64,000 nucleotides of DNA from NCBI RefSeq assembly GCF_014205155.1, contig NZ_JACHMX010000001.1:868001-932000 (forward strand), read 5' to 3'. The stretch is from Amycolatopsis umgeniensis (lineage in GTDB: Bacteria > Actinomycetota > Actinomycetes > Mycobacteriales > Pseudonocardiaceae). Under the pieces are notes generated by a model. It had not been told where the DNA came from, made no database searches, and worked only from the letters and a program-made list of their open reading frames with translations. Numbering within the stretch: position 1 is the first letter of the stretch; every line of letters begins with the position of its first letter. The position numbers were made by a program, and so were the translations under genes. Of the stretch, positions 8,917 to 17,411 are shown in pieces.

Positions 8917-9552
8917 TCAGGTGGTCGGTTCCGCCGGGAAGCTCACCCGGAAGCCCAGCGCCTGCAGCATCTGCGTGAGCATGGCCTTGGTGTTGGCCCT
9001 GGCGCGTTCGAGCAGGCCGGAGTGCTGCGCCGCCTCGCCGATCCGTTTCTCCGCGGCGACGTGGAACTGCTGTTGGTCCGGTACGGACACCAACGCCCCC
9101 AGCCGGTCGATCAGGCCGCGCTCCTGACCGAAGACGTAGCTGCGCTCGTTGTCCAGATTGGGTTTCGCCAGCCGGGCTTCGGGCAACCGGACCTCGACCG
9201 ACTGCCGGTCTTCCGAGACAGTGAGGGAATTCTCCAGCAGCGGTCCGAAATCGACGTACGCGTCGACAGAGCCCGCCGCCACGAACAGGGTCCGCTCCCC
9301 GGCGATGCTCGCGGGCACCCATTTGACGTCCTTCTCGATGTCCACGACGACCTGGTAGTCGCCGACAGCGGCGTGATACTGGCTCAGATCACGGACCGCC
9401 TGGAGCACCGCGGGCTGCGATCGGTCCACAGTGGACGTTCCGAAGGGGTCGAACTTCGGCAGCAACCCGGTGATCTGCAGTGCCGCACCGACGATCAGGA
9501 GCCCGACCAGGGCGAACGCCCCGAGGCGCACCCACCGTTTCTTCACGCCCAC
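8917..9552 (-). CDS. DUF4230 membrane-anchored protein
   Basis: About 211 residues. A basic N-terminus (KKRWVRLG) and one transmembrane helix (AFALVGLLIVGAALQITGLL) are followed by an extracytoplasmic domain with ERTLFVAAGSVDAYVDFGPL and VEVRLPEARLAKPNLDNE. This layout matches DUF4230, a broadly distributed family of unknown function. The start is uncertain: GTG 9552 has GGAGAG six bases upstream, with in-frame GTG codons at 9555 and 9546. It is divergent from the MptB-like gene, suggesting an envelope role, but the link is only positional. Confidence 0.75.
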   Translation of the reverse strand: MGVKKRWVRLGAFALVGLLIVGAALQITGLLPKFDPFGTSTVDRSQPAVLQAVRDLSQYHAAVGDYQVVVDIEKDVKWVPASIAGERTLFVAAGSVDAYVDFGPLLENSLTVSEDRQSVEVRLPEARLAKPNLDNERSYVFGQERGLIDRLGALVSVPDQQQFHVAAEKRIGEAAQHSGLLERARANTKAMLTQMLQALGFRVSFPAEPTT

Positions 9553-9663
9553 CACCGCCTCTCCAGCGCGTGGGGTACCCGGCGGACGCGGTCGTGAAGC
9601 GTCCCCGCCGGTTTCGCCGACGATCGGCGGAACCGGATTTCGCACTTGGAGTAGTTTGGCCGC

Positions 9664-11103
9664 ATGCAAAGCGTCTTGCCCGCGCCGGAGAAGGCCGGGC
9701 TGAACATCTCGGCGTTGCACTGGGCGGGTTTCCTGGGGATAGCCGTGTTGGTGCTGGTCACGTCGGGGATCGGCCTGCCCTCGGTGCTGGTGGTGGCGCT
9801 CGGGGTGACCGGGATGGCCACCCTCGTGCTGTCCTGGTTGGGCATCGGACGGCTCGCCGCGGGCCTGCCCGAGCGTCGGCTGTACTGGATCGCGGCGTCG
9901 TGGTGTGCGCCACTGCTGGTCGCACGCCCGCTGTTCAGCGGTGACATCAACAGCTACCTGGCTCAAGGACTCATCGCCGCCAAGGGATTCGACACCTATC
10001 TCGTGGGACCGGCGGAGGCGCTCGGCGCCGATTCGCCGGTGACGCTCGCGGTCAGCCACTACTGGCGCGACACGCCCGCCCCGTACGGGCCGGCGTTCGT
10101 CGCGCTGGCGCGCTCGGTCGCCCACATCGCCGGGGACGACTTCGTCCCGACGGTGCTGCTGCACCGGCTGTTGGGGCTGGCGGGGATCGCGCTCATGGCG
10201 TGGGCGCTCCCCCGCCTCGCCCGCCGCGTCGGGGTCTCGCCGTCGATCGCGTTGTGGCTGGCCCTGCTCAACCCGCTGGTGCTGTGGCACGTCGTCGCGG
10301 GCGTGCACAACGACGGGCTGATGGTCGGGCTGATGGTCGCCGGACTGGAACTCGTCCTCATGGGCGCGGCGAAGGCCGGAGCGGCGCGGCCCGCGCTGAT
10401 CGCGGCGGGCGTGATCGCGGTGAGCGCCGCCGCGAACATCAAGATCGTGGCCGTCGCGGGCCTGTTGTTCGTCGGCGTCGACCTGTTCCGCCGGGCGACA
10501 CCCGCGGGCCGGGTGGCGGTGGCGCTCGGGCTGCCCGCCGGATTCGCGGCGGTCACCGTGGCGATCTCCCTCGGCAGCGGGCTCGGTTTCGGCTGGGTCC
10601 GCGTGCTTTCCGGGGTTTCCGGTCAGGTCCACAGCTGGATGGCGCCCACCAACGAACTCGGTTTCCTCGTCGGTGGGGTGGGCAAGATCTTCGGCGCCGA
10701 CCTGACCGACGGCGCGATCAAGGTGTTCTCGCTCATCGGCGCGATCCTCGGTCTCGCCGTCGGGGCCAGGCTGCTGTGGCTCACCTATCGGGAGAAGCTG
10801 CACCCTCTCTACGGCGCGGGGCTGACCTTCGCCGCGATGCTGGTCCTCGGGCCGGTCGTGCAGCCGTGGTATCTCCTGTGGACGGTCGCCCTGCTCGCCG
10901 TCAGCCTCACGACCGACCGAGGCCGCTGGATCCTCGCCGCGATCAGCGCGGTGTTCGGCGTGCTGCTCCCGCCCGCCAACGGTGGTGCCGTGTCCTTGGC
11001 GCTGGGCTACCTGATCGCCGTCGTGCTCATCGGCGGGACCTTGTTCTTCTTGAAGCGGAAAGGCCTGTTGCCGGAGATCAGGTTCCGCAAGAGCCGGACG
11101 TAG
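9664..11103 (+). CDS. mptB: MptB-like alpha-1,6-mannosyltransferase (GT-C)
   Basis: A 479-residue protein with about twelve membrane helices. The extracytoplasmic loop after the second or third helix has ARPLFSGDINSYLAQG, whose Asp94 fits the catalytic acidic residue of GT-C enzymes. NPLVLWHVVAGVHNDG is also typical of the MptA/MptB group. These enzymes use polyprenyl-phosphomannose to extend the alpha-1,6-mannan core of lipomannan/lipoarabinomannan-type glycolipids on the outer membrane face. The C-terminus is basic. Its 3' end overlaps the convergent SRPBCC gene by 97 bases. Confidence 0.8.
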   Translation: MQSVLPAPEKAGLNISALHWAGFLGIAVLVLVTSGIGLPSVLVVALGVTGMATLVLSWLGIGRLAAGLPERRLYWIAASWCAPLLVARPLFSGDINSYLAQGLIAAKGFDTYLVGPAEALGADSPVTLAVSHYWRDTPAPYGPAFVALARSVAHIAGDDFVPTVLLHRLLGLAGIALMAWALPRLARRVGVSPSIALWLALLNPLVLWHVVAGVHNDGLMVGLMVAGLELVLMGAAKAGAARPALIAAGVIAVSAAANIKIVAVAGLLFVGVDLFRRATPAGRVAVALGLPAGFAAVTVAISLGSGLGFGWVRVLSGVSGQVHSWMAPTNELGFLVGGVGKIFGADLTDGAIKVFSLIGAILGLAVGARLLWLTYREKLHPLYGAGLTFAAMLVLGPVVQPWYLLWTVALLAVSLTTDRGRWILAAISAVFGVLLPPANGGAVSLALGYLIAVVLIGGTLFFLKRKGLLPEIRFRKSRT

Positions 11104-11552
11104 GGACTCCATCGCGCGGGTGTCCGGACCGTGCCGGTGAGTTCACGCTCGGCACGGTCCAGGCCGTCCTCCAGCAAGGCGTCGTGCATCGGCCGCCACA
11201 GCAGCGGATACGTGAACCAAGCGGGATGCCGGAGCCGCAGCACCATGAGGTGCTCGAGCTCGGTCTCCCCCGTTCCCCTCGCGCGCAGGGTGAATTCGTG
11301 GAAGCCGTCGAAACCCCGCGGCGCGGTGAACCGGAACCGCACCGACTTCCCCGGTTCGTAGGACTCGACGGAGTACCGCACCGGTCCGTGCCCGCCGACG
11401 GCTCCCACCCCGAGTGTCCGGTCGAACCGCATCGGCGGCCACGTGCCGACGGGCCACAGCCGGTCGCCGTCATCGGACAGTGTGTCGATCAGCGCGCCCA
11501 CGCGCTCCGGTGACACGGCGACAATCCGGGAATGCCTGTTCCACACTCGCAT
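11007..11552 (-). CDS. SRPBCC family protein
   Basis: A 181-residue protein with an N-terminal SRPBCC strand-helix start (RIVAVSPERVGALIDTLSDD), then VRYSVESYEPGKSVRFRF and GFHEFTLRARGTGETELEH, the usual sheet pattern of a ligand-binding helix-grip fold. The start at ATG 11552 has AGGAGG five bases upstream. The last roughly 30 codons overlap the end of the MptB-like gene on the other strand, so the exact C-terminus deserves caution. It is divergent from a TetR regulator, which probably controls it. Confidence 0.8.
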   Translation of the reverse strand: MRVWNRHSRIVAVSPERVGALIDTLSDDGDRLWPVGTWPPMRFDRTLGVGAVGGHGPVRYSVESYEPGKSVRFRFTAPRGFDGFHEFTLRARGTGETELEHLMVLRLRHPAWFTYPLLWRPMHDALLEDGLDRAERELTGTVRTPARWSPYVRLLRNLISGNRPFRFKKNKVPPMSTTAIR

Positions 11553-11569
11553 CTCTGCCTCCTGGTTAT

Positions 11570-11608
11570 AGAGACCTTCCCCTAAAACCATAGTAGAGGA
11601 TAGTCTCT
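11570..11608. promoter_or_regulatory. possible TetR operator
   Basis: AGAGAC at 11570-11575 and its complement GTCTCT at 11603-11608 flank an AT-richer centre in the 60-base divergent promoter. The second arm lies 5 bases before the tetR ATG. Autoregulation by the adjacent TetR protein is plausible, but the arms are short. Confidence 0.35.
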
Positions 11609-11612
11609 GAAA

Positions 11613-12194
11613 ATGGGACGGCCACCGCGGCACACCGCCGACGACTTCCTCGACGCGGCCCTGCGGATCTTCGCCACCGAAGGGGCGGCCGGGGTGACCA
11701 TGTCGGCCGTCGCCCGCGAAGTCGGCGCGCCGAGCGGGTCGATCTACCACCGCTTCCCCGGTCGCCCAGCCCTGCTCGCGGCGGTCTGGATCCGCACTTT
11801 GACCAGCTTCCAGCGGGACTACCTCGAAGCACTCGACCAGGAACCGGTCTTGGAGGCCGCGGTCGGGGCAGCGGCACAGGTGGTCCGATGGTGCCGCGCT
11901 CATCCCGCCGAGGGGAGACTGCTCTACGCGGGCAATCGCGCGCTCGGCGTCGAAGACTGGAACGCCGAAGACCGCGCCCGCGCCGAGGAAGCCAACCACC
12001 GTCTCGACGCGGCGATCACCAAGGTCGTGCGACGGCTGCGCCCACTGACCGGCCGGAGCACCGATGAACTGATGCTGGCCCTCGTGGATCTTCCCTATGC
12101 CGCGGTGAGAAGGCATCTCGACCGCGGCGAGGCTCCACCGCCCCGCACCGTCGATCTGGTCGCCAAGACCACGCGCACACTGCTGTCGGGCTGA
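11613..12194 (+). CDS. TetR family transcriptional regulator
   Basis: A 193-residue TetR repressor. The N-terminal HTH covers residues about 8-55 with VTMSAVAREVGAPSGSIYHRFPGRPAL, the classic T-x-x-x-V/I-A-x-x-x-G-x-x-x-x-x-x-Y-x-x-F pattern. The rest is a helical ligand domain. It is divergent from the SRPBCC gene at 11552, whose expression it probably represses until its ligand binds. The stop is 2 bases from the end of the convergent LysR gene. The ligand is unknown. Confidence 0.9.
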   Translation: MGRPPRHTADDFLDAALRIFATEGAAGVTMSAVAREVGAPSGSIYHRFPGRPALLAAVWIRTLTSFQRDYLEALDQEPVLEAAVGAAAQVVRWCRAHPAEGRLLYAGNRALGVEDWNAEDRARAEEANHRLDAAITKVVRRLRPLTGRSTDELMLALVDLPYAAVRRHLDRGEAPPPRTVDLVAKTTRTLLSG

Positions 12195-12196
12195 GT

Positions 12197-13099
12197 TCAG
12201 ATCCGGGCCGGGACCGTGATGGAGTACTCCCCGCCGTCGATCAGGTCGAGCAGGAGCCGGGCCGCCGGACCGGGCGACCGCTCGCCCCTGGTGGCGATGG
12301 TCAGTGGCCAGACCAGGCCGGGCGCGTCGAGCGGGATCGTCCGGACGCCCGTCAGCAGCCGGAGGTCCGGCACCACGGCGATGCCGAGCCCCGCCGCGAC
12401 GTAGGCGGGCACCACACGCAGGTCGGCGACCTCGACGATGACCCGCCGAGGAGCCCCGATCGCCTCGAACGCGCGGTCCAGGGCGACCCGGTTGCCGAAG
12501 CCGCGCGGGTTGTCCACGAACGACTCGCCCGCGACGTCCGCCAGGGTCAGCGATCGCCGGCCTCCCAGCCGGTGGCCGTCGGGCAGCACGGCGACGAACG
12601 GCACCGAACCGAGCGGCTTGGTGCGGAACCCGGCGAGATCGGACTCGGGGAGCCCGAGCAGCGCGACGTCGAGCCTGCCTTGGCGCAGGTCCTCGGCCAG
12701 CCCGGTCGATCCGGTGATCGACACCGTGACGTGCAGGTCGACCAGCGGATACCGCCGATGGAAAGCGCCGAGCAGATCCGGCAGGTCGAGGCCCCCGACA
12801 CTGGTCAGGGTGCCGATGCGGAGGCTGCCGCGCAGGCCGGCGGAGGCGTCGGCGACCACCTCGCGCGCCCTGTCGACGGCCTCCAGCGCGGCCTTGGCCT
12901 CGGGCAGGAACACCTTGCCCGCCGCGGAAAGCGCGACCCGCCGCGTCGACCTGTCGAACAGCTTGACGCCGAGTTCGCCTTCGAGCGCCTGGATGGTCGC
13001 CGACACGGTGGACTGCACCGCGAACAGCCGTCGAGCGGCGCGGGTGAAACTGAGTTCCTCGGCGACGGCGACGAAGCATTCGAGCTGGCGGGTCTCCAC
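12197..13099 (-). CDS. LysR family transcriptional regulator
   Basis: A 300-residue LysR protein. The winged HTH is at residues 1-60 (LECFVAVAEELSFTRAARRL, FAVQSTVSATIQALEGELG). A periplasmic-binding-protein-like effector domain runs from about 90 to the end (LRGSLRIGTLTSVGGLDLPD). It is divergent from the MFS exporter at 13183, and a symmetrical TTATC-N9-GATAA sequence lies between them. The likely role is control of that exporter and of itself in response to a small effector. Confidence 0.9.
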   Translation of the reverse strand: METRQLECFVAVAEELSFTRAARRLFAVQSTVSATIQALEGELGVKLFDRSTRRVALSAAGKVFLPEAKAALEAVDRAREVVADASAGLRGSLRIGTLTSVGGLDLPDLLGAFHRRYPLVDLHVTVSITGSTGLAEDLRQGRLDVALLGLPESDLAGFRTKPLGSVPFVAVLPDGHRLGGRRSLTLADVAGESFVDNPRGFGNRVALDRAFEAIGAPRRVIVEVADLRVVPAYVAAGLGIAVVPDLRLLTGVRTIPLDAPGLVWPLTIATRGERSPGPAARLLLDLIDGGEYSITVPARI

Positions 13100-13107
13100 G
13101 GTCGCCG

Positions 13108-13126
13108 ATTATCGCAGTTTCGGATA
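13108..13126. promoter_or_regulatory. LysR-box candidate
   Basis: TTATC-N9-GATAA forms a 19-base interrupted palindrome just upstream of the lysR start (13099) and 57 bases before the MFS start. It fits the general T-N11-A inverted-repeat layout of LysR binding sites. Confidence 0.45.
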
Positions 13127-13182
13127 ACTGTGACCAGTATTGTTCGTTGGACTTGGATGATCCGGGGATCCACAGTGGAGAC

Positions 13183-14397
13183 ATGCTGAACACCGTCACC
13201 CTTCCCCGTCCCGCGCTCCGGCGGATCAGTCACGGCCGCGGCTTCTGGATCATCGCGGCCGCGTACGCCGCCTCGCTGGCCTTCTCCACCGTTCCCACCC
13301 CGCTCTACGTGCTCTACCAGCAACGTGACGGTTTCCCGACCTACGTCGTGACCATCGTGTTCGCGGCGTACGCGGTCGGCGTGATGGGCAGCCTCTACCT
13401 CGCCGGACACGTCAGCGATTGGCTGGGGCGACGGCGCGTGATCCTCGCCGCGACCCTGACCCAGGCGCTTTCCGCGACGCTCTTCTTGGCTTGGCCGGAC
13501 GTTCCCGGGCTGATCCTGGCCAGGCTCGTCGGCGGCGCGGGGATCGGCGCGCTGACCGCGACCGCCACCGCACACCTGTCCGAACTGCGAGCCGTGGCCA
13601 GGCCGAGCGAAGACCACGGCCGCGCGGGCCTGATCGCGACCGTGGTCAACATGGGCGGGCTGGCGCTCGGACCGCTGTTCGGCGGCGCGTTCGCGAGCTA
13701 CTCGGCCGAACCGCTGACCACGCCGTTCGTGTTCTTCCTTGTCCTGCTGCTGGCCTCGGCCCTCGCCGTCGCGCTCGTCCCGGAAACGGTGGAACGCGCC
13801 GAGGAACGGCCCGCGTACCGGCCCCAGCGCGTCTCGCTGCCGTCGAGCGCTCGGCCCGCCTTCTTCGGCGCGGCGATCGGCGCCTTCGCGGCCTTCGCGA
13901 TCACGGGACTGTTCATGGCGCTGACGCCGACGTTGCTGGCGCAGGGAATGCACCAAAGCTCACGGATGCTGGCCGGCCTCGCGTCGTTCTCGGTGTTCCT
14001 CGCCGCCGCGGCGGCACAGGTGATCTTCGCCGGGTTGGCCAGGCGGACCCAGTTGCGTCTCGGCCTCGCCTTGATGACGGCCGGACTGGTGGCGTTGCCG
14101 GTCGCGGTGACGACGTCCCAGCTGTGGCTCTTCCTCGCGGGCGGGATCGCGGCGGGCGCCGGGGTCGGGCTGGGCTTCCGCGCCTCGGTGGCCACCGTCG
14201 CCGCACTGGCCGAGCCGCCGGTGCGCGGCGAGGTGCTCGCGGCCCTGTTCCTGGCCGCCTACGCGGGGCTAGTCCTGCCCATTCTCCTCGTCGGCATCTC
14301 GCTGATCTGGTTGCCGAGCGCGTGGGCGCTGATCGGTTTTTCGGTGCTGGAACTGGGTTTGCTCGCCTGGTCCGCACCCAAGGTGCTGAAGCGCTGA
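13183..14397 (+). CDS. MFS transporter (drug exporter-like)
   Basis: A 404-residue major facilitator with about twelve helices. The loop 2-3 motif is AGHVSDWLGRRRVI, the GxLaDrxGrr-type signature of the family. The N-terminal half has YAASLAFSTVPTPLYVLYQQ. It probably exports a small molecule by proton antiport. The start at ATG 13183 has GGAG close upstream; a longer start 36 bases upstream would overlap the promoter region. It is regulated most likely by the divergent LysR gene. Confidence 0.85.
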   Translation: MLNTVTLPRPALRRISHGRGFWIIAAAYAASLAFSTVPTPLYVLYQQRDGFPTYVVTIVFAAYAVGVMGSLYLAGHVSDWLGRRRVILAATLTQALSATLFLAWPDVPGLILARLVGGAGIGALTATATAHLSELRAVARPSEDHGRAGLIATVVNMGGLALGPLFGGAFASYSAEPLTTPFVFFLVLLLASALAVALVPETVERAEERPAYRPQRVSLPSSARPAFFGAAIGAFAAFAITGLFMALTPTLLAQGMHQSSRMLAGLASFSVFLAAAAAQVIFAGLARRTQLRLGLALMTAGLVALPVAVTTSQLWLFLAGGIAAGAGVGLGFRASVATVAALAEPPVRGEVLAALFLAAYAGLVLPILLVGISLIWLPSAWALIGFSVLELGLLAWSAPKVLKR

Positions 14398-14499
14398 CTG
14401 TCCACAGTGGTGCGTCCGCGTGGTGATCCTCGTCAAACCCGCGGGCGCGCCACGAGGACGGTGTGCGATCCTGGTTACGGAACCTCGTGATCGAGGTCC

Positions 14500-14542
14500 C
14501 CGGACGAGTGGGTGCCGTACCCGGCCAGCGACAAGACGGCGC
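14500..14542 (+). promoter_or_regulatory. guanidine-III (ykkC-III) riboswitch
   Basis: The sequence matches the guanidine-III class from memory of its consensus: CCGGACGAG, then GCCGTACCCGG, then GACAAGACGGCGC. Two interleaved helices can be drawn: CCGG 14500-14503 with CCGG 14521-14524, and GTGCCGT 14512-14518 with ACGGCGC 14536-14542, forming the expected H-type pseudoknot. GGGAG, the ribosome-binding site of the next gene, starts 5 bases after it, so guanidinium binding probably frees translation. The adjacent gene is an SMR guanidinium exporter, the usual partner. Confidence 0.88.
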
Positions 14543-14556
14543 TCTGGGAGCGCGTC

Positions 14557-14871
14557 ATGTCCTGGCTTGTCCTGATCGTTTCGGGTGTGCTGGAAGCCGT
14601 GTGGGCCACTGCCCTCGGCAGGTCCGAGGGGCTGTCCCGGCCGACACCGTCGGTGATCTTCGGCGTGACCCTCGTGGCGAGCATGGTGGGTCTCGCGTAT
14701 GCGATGAAGGACCTCCCGGTCGGGACCGCCTACGCGGTCTGGGTCGGGATCGGGGCCTCGCTCACCGTCGGCTACGGCATGGTGTCGGGCGCGGAAACCG
14801 CGTCACTCGCCCGAATTCTGCTGATCGTGGGGATCGTGGCCTGCGTGGTGGGACTGAAAGTCCTGCACTGA
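14557..14871 (+). CDS. gdx: SMR guanidinium exporter (Gdx/SugE type)
   Basis: A 104-residue small multidrug resistance protein with four membrane helices (3-21, about 30-50, 57-78, 85-103). Glu13 in helix 1, the proton/substrate-coupling residue, and Trp16 (GVLEAVWATAL) fit the Gdx/SugE subgroup rather than promiscuous EmrE-like pumps. Gdx proteins assemble as antiparallel dimers and export guanidinium by 2 H+ exchange. The start at ATG 14557 has GGGAG six bases upstream. A guanidine-III riboswitch directly precedes the ribosome-binding site, which independently supports the substrate. Confidence 0.9.
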   Translation: MSWLVLIVSGVLEAVWATALGRSEGLSRPTPSVIFGVTLVASMVGLAYAMKDLPVGTAYAVWVGIGASLTVGYGMVSGAETASLARILLIVGIVACVVGLKVLH

Positions 14872-14883
14872 GGCGAAAAGAGG

Positions 14884-14920
14884 GACCGCCCCCGACGCAC
14901 GGACGACGTCGGGGGCGGTC
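14884..14920. terminator. bidirectional hairpin terminator
   Basis: Perfect 13-base arms (14884-14896 and 14908-14920, GACCGCCCCCGAC and its complement) around an 11-base loop lie 12 bases past the gdx stop and before the convergent protease stop. They are well placed to terminate both. Confidence 0.8.
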
Positions 14921-14963
14921 GGGTCCGGGCGCACCCCTGCGTGTGGCCCGGACGGCTAGGCGG

Positions 14964-16295
14964 TCAGGATCGCGCCCAAAGCGCTGGGACGTTCGGCGGT
15001 TCCCAACCTGCCTGAGCGGTGTGGCCCTGCAGCGCCCGGTACGAAGCACCGTTGTAGGTGACCGTCGCCCCCGCGGCGTAGGTGGTGCCGGCCGCCCAGG
15101 TTCCGGTGGGCGGGTTCGACGTCGTCGGGCCGGTCGGCGTCGTGGTGGTGCTGGTCGGCGGGTTCGAACCCGAGGTCACCAGGCGCAGGCTGTAGACGCT
15201 CAGGATCTCCGAGATCGGCTGGAAGTAGAACGTGCCGCCCGAACTGCAGTTGCCGGAACCGCCGGAGGTGACGCCCTGCGCCTGGTCGCCCGCGAGCCAC
15301 GAACCGCCGGAGTCGCCCGGCTCGGCGCAGGCGTTGGTCCGGGTGAGGCCGGAAACGGTGCCCTGCGGGTAGTTCACCGAGGCGTTCTTCTGCTGGATGG
15401 TGCCGCAGTGCCAGCCCGTGGTGGAACCGGAGCGGCAGACCGAGGCGCCGATCGCGGCCTCCTGCGAACCCGCCACCGGCACGGTGCCCGGGTACCGGTT
15501 CACGAGCCCGCGCGGGGTGTTGCCCGCGTCGACGCGGACCCAGGCGTAGTCGTTGCCGGGGAAGCTGGAGCCCGCGACGGTCCCGCTCGGGTTCGAGGTC
15601 CGAGTCCCGGTGGTGCCGCAGTGGCCCGCGGTCACGAAGCCGCCCTCGACCGAGAAACCGATCGAGCACCGGCCCGAGCCGAAGGTGTAGGCGTTGCCGC
15701 CGATGACGTCGATCAGCGGAACCGGGCTCTCGGTGCTGGTCGCGACCCGCACCGCGTCGGCACTCACGCCGGACGCGGTCGCCCACGACTTCGCGGCTTC
15801 CTCCGTACCCGCGTTCGCCAGTACGACGATCGAGTTGGTGGTGGCGTCGACGTACCAGCCGGGCACGGTCTTCGGCGCGCTGGTTCCCTTGGTGTCCAAA
15901 GACAGCTTCGCCGCGTCGAGCTGGGCGGCGCTCCGCGTGACGGTCTTCGGGGTCGCGCCCGCCGCGCGGACCGCGCCTTCCAGCGCCGCGTCGGTGACCG
16001 CGACGGTCAGCGTGGTCCCCGCCGCGTCCAGCCACGAGCCGGCGTAGGACGGACCGAGCCGGGTCTTGAGGGCGCCGTCGGTGTGCGCCGCCTTCTGCTC
16101 ACCGGCGAGACGGGCACTGGCCTGATCAGGGCTGATCTTCAGGTCGCGCGACAGGGCCGCGACGATCTCCGATCGGACCTGGTCGGCCGCCGAGACGGTC
16201 TGACCGGCGCTGGCGCTCGGCGTCAGCGCGATGGCCGTGACCAGGCCCGCGCCGGTGACGGCCGCCGCGGCGGCCGATACGATCTTTCGGTTCAT
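14964..16295 (-). CDS. secreted chymotrypsin-fold protease with chitin-binding tail
   Basis: A 443-residue preproenzyme of the alpha-lytic/streptogrisin group (S1). A signal peptide (1-30, ending SASA) is followed by a pro-region (about 35-190), and the mature domain starts near IDVIGGNAYT. The catalytic triad is His225 (GFVTAGHCG), Asp249 (GNDYAWVR) and Ser329 (EPGDSGGSW). A Ser/Thr/Pro linker (about 373-397) leads to a CBM5/12-type module, WAAGTTYAAGATVTYNGASY. It should be secreted, self-process, and bind chitin-like material. A LysR gene lies upstream on the same strand, and an 18-base palindrome sits in its promoter. Confidence 0.93.
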   Translation of the reverse strand: MNRKIVSAAAAAVTGAGLVTAIALTPSASAGQTVSAADQVRSEIVAALSRDLKISPDQASARLAGEQKAAHTDGALKTRLGPSYAGSWLDAAGTTLTVAVTDAALEGAVRAAGATPKTVTRSAAQLDAAKLSLDTKGTSAPKTVPGWYVDATTNSIVVLANAGTEEAAKSWATASGVSADAVRVATSTESPVPLIDVIGGNAYTFGSGRCSIGFSVEGGFVTAGHCGTTGTRTSNPSGTVAGSSFPGNDYAWVRVDAGNTPRGLVNRYPGTVPVAGSQEAAIGASVCRSGSTTGWHCGTIQQKNASVNYPQGTVSGLTRTNACAEPGDSGGSWLAGDQAQGVTSGGSGNCSSGGTFYFQPISEILSVYSLRLVTSGSNPPTSTTTTPTGPTTSNPPTGTWAAGTTYAAGATVTYNGASYRALQGHTAQAGWEPPNVPALWARS

Positions 16296-16360
16296 TTCAG
16301 GCGTTCCTCACCGACGTTCCGGAAGAAGATCTCGTCCAGACCGTACGAGGCACCTGCGGC

Positions 16361-16378
16361 AAATGGTACATACCATTT
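16361..16378. promoter_or_regulatory. 18-base perfect palindrome upstream of protease
   Basis: AAATGGTA-CA-TACCATTT is a perfect inverted repeat in the 132-base gap between the LysR gene and the protease gene, about 66 bases upstream of the protease start. Its AT-richness in this GC-rich background and its position suggest an operator for the protease promoter; the binding protein is unknown. Confidence 0.55.
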
Positions 16379-16427
16379 AGGTCATATCCACCCAGTGGAC
16401 TGGACCTTTCAGCGACTTCCGCGCAGG

Positions 16428-17411
16428 TCAGCGCACTCCGGCATCCGTGTAGTCCACGCCATAACCCGGGTTCAACTCGAGGTACTTCGAGTAGGTGGGC
16501 CGCCGGTCGATCAGTTCGCCGTACACCGCGCGGGACAGGGCGATCATCTCCGCGGCGAAGGGGCCCATCTCCCCGCGCTCCGACCAGCCGACGAGATTCT
16601 TCCAGCTCAGCGGATTCCCCGCGATCGGGACGGCGACGATGCCCGGGATCTCGTGGAACAGCGGCTGACACAACACCACCGCGTGTCCCGATTCGACCAT
16701 CTCGATGCAGGTCAGCACATCGGTCTCGTACAGCGAACGCGGCGTGAACCCCGACCGGGCGCACGCGGACGCGAAACAGTCGCCGAAACAGCCGTCCCCC
16801 GGTGTCGCGCACCAGCGTTCGTCCGCCAGCGCGGCGAGTTCGACCTCGTTGTGCTGCGCGCGCTCGTCACGCGCCGACATCAGCACGAACACCGGATGGT
16901 GCGCGAGCGTCCGCCACCGGACGCCGGGCTCGGGCGGCGGCGAGGCGTCACCGCAGACGCCTACGAAGGCGAAGTCCAGCGCGCCCTCGGCGGTCATTTC
17001 CGCGAGCTGGTTGGCCGACCACGACGTATGGGTGGCGACATGGATGTCGGGATGGGTGGTGCCGAGACGCTGCAGGAGAGCCCCGAGCATCGGCCCTGTC
17101 GCCGAACCGAGCCGCAAGGTCACCGGCTCGCCGGTGCCGGCGTGCTGGGCGAGGCGCGCGGCCTCGTCGTGCAGCGACGACACTGCGGGAAGCACCATTT
17201 TGGCCCGGTCGAGAACGAGGAGACCGAGTGCCGTCGGCCTGGTCCCCGTGTGATCACGGAGGAAGAGCTTCCCGCCGAGTGTCCGTTCGATGCGCTTCAG
17301 TTGTGCGGTCAAAGCGGGCTGCGCCATTCCGAGCGTGTTCGCCGCCTTGGTGATACTCCCGAGTTCGGCGATCGCGCACATGATGCGCAAGTGGCGCAGT
17401 TCCAGCTCCAT
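16428..17411 (-). CDS. LysR family transcriptional regulator
   Basis: A 327-residue LysR protein. The HTH is in residues 5-65 (LRIMCAIAELGSITKAANTL, GMAQPALTAQLKRIERTLGG). The effector domain follows from about 95. Four cysteines in the central part (VGVCGDASP, RWCATPGDGCFGDCFASACA) are unusually clustered and might make it redox- or metal-responsive (inference). It lies upstream of the secreted protease in the same direction and could control it through the palindrome between them. Confidence 0.88.
   Translation of the reverse strand: MELELRHLRIMCAIAELGSITKAANTLGMAQPALTAQLKRIERTLGGKLFLRDHTGTRPTALGLLVLDRAKMVLPAVSSLHDEAARLAQHAGTGEPVTLRLGSATGPMLGALLQRLGTTHPDIHVATHTSWSANQLAEMTAEGALDFAFVGVCGDASPPPEPGVRWRTLAHHPVFVLMSARDERAQHNEVELAALADERWCATPGDGCFGDCFASACARSGFTPRSLYETDVLTCIEMVESGHAVVLCQPLFHEIPGIVAVPIAGNPLSWKNLVGWSERGEMGPFAAEMIALSRAVYGELIDRRPTYSKYLELNPGYGVDYTDAGVR

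Noticed and set aside
8917..11112. 731-residue extension of the DUF4230 frame
   Set aside because: The extra N-terminus lies wholly antisense to the MptB-like gene; the real protein begins at its transmembrane anchor near 9552.
11007..13199. 730-residue extension of the SRPBCC frame
   Set aside because: The extension runs antisense through tetR and in another frame through lysR; a strong ribosome-binding site marks ATG 11552.
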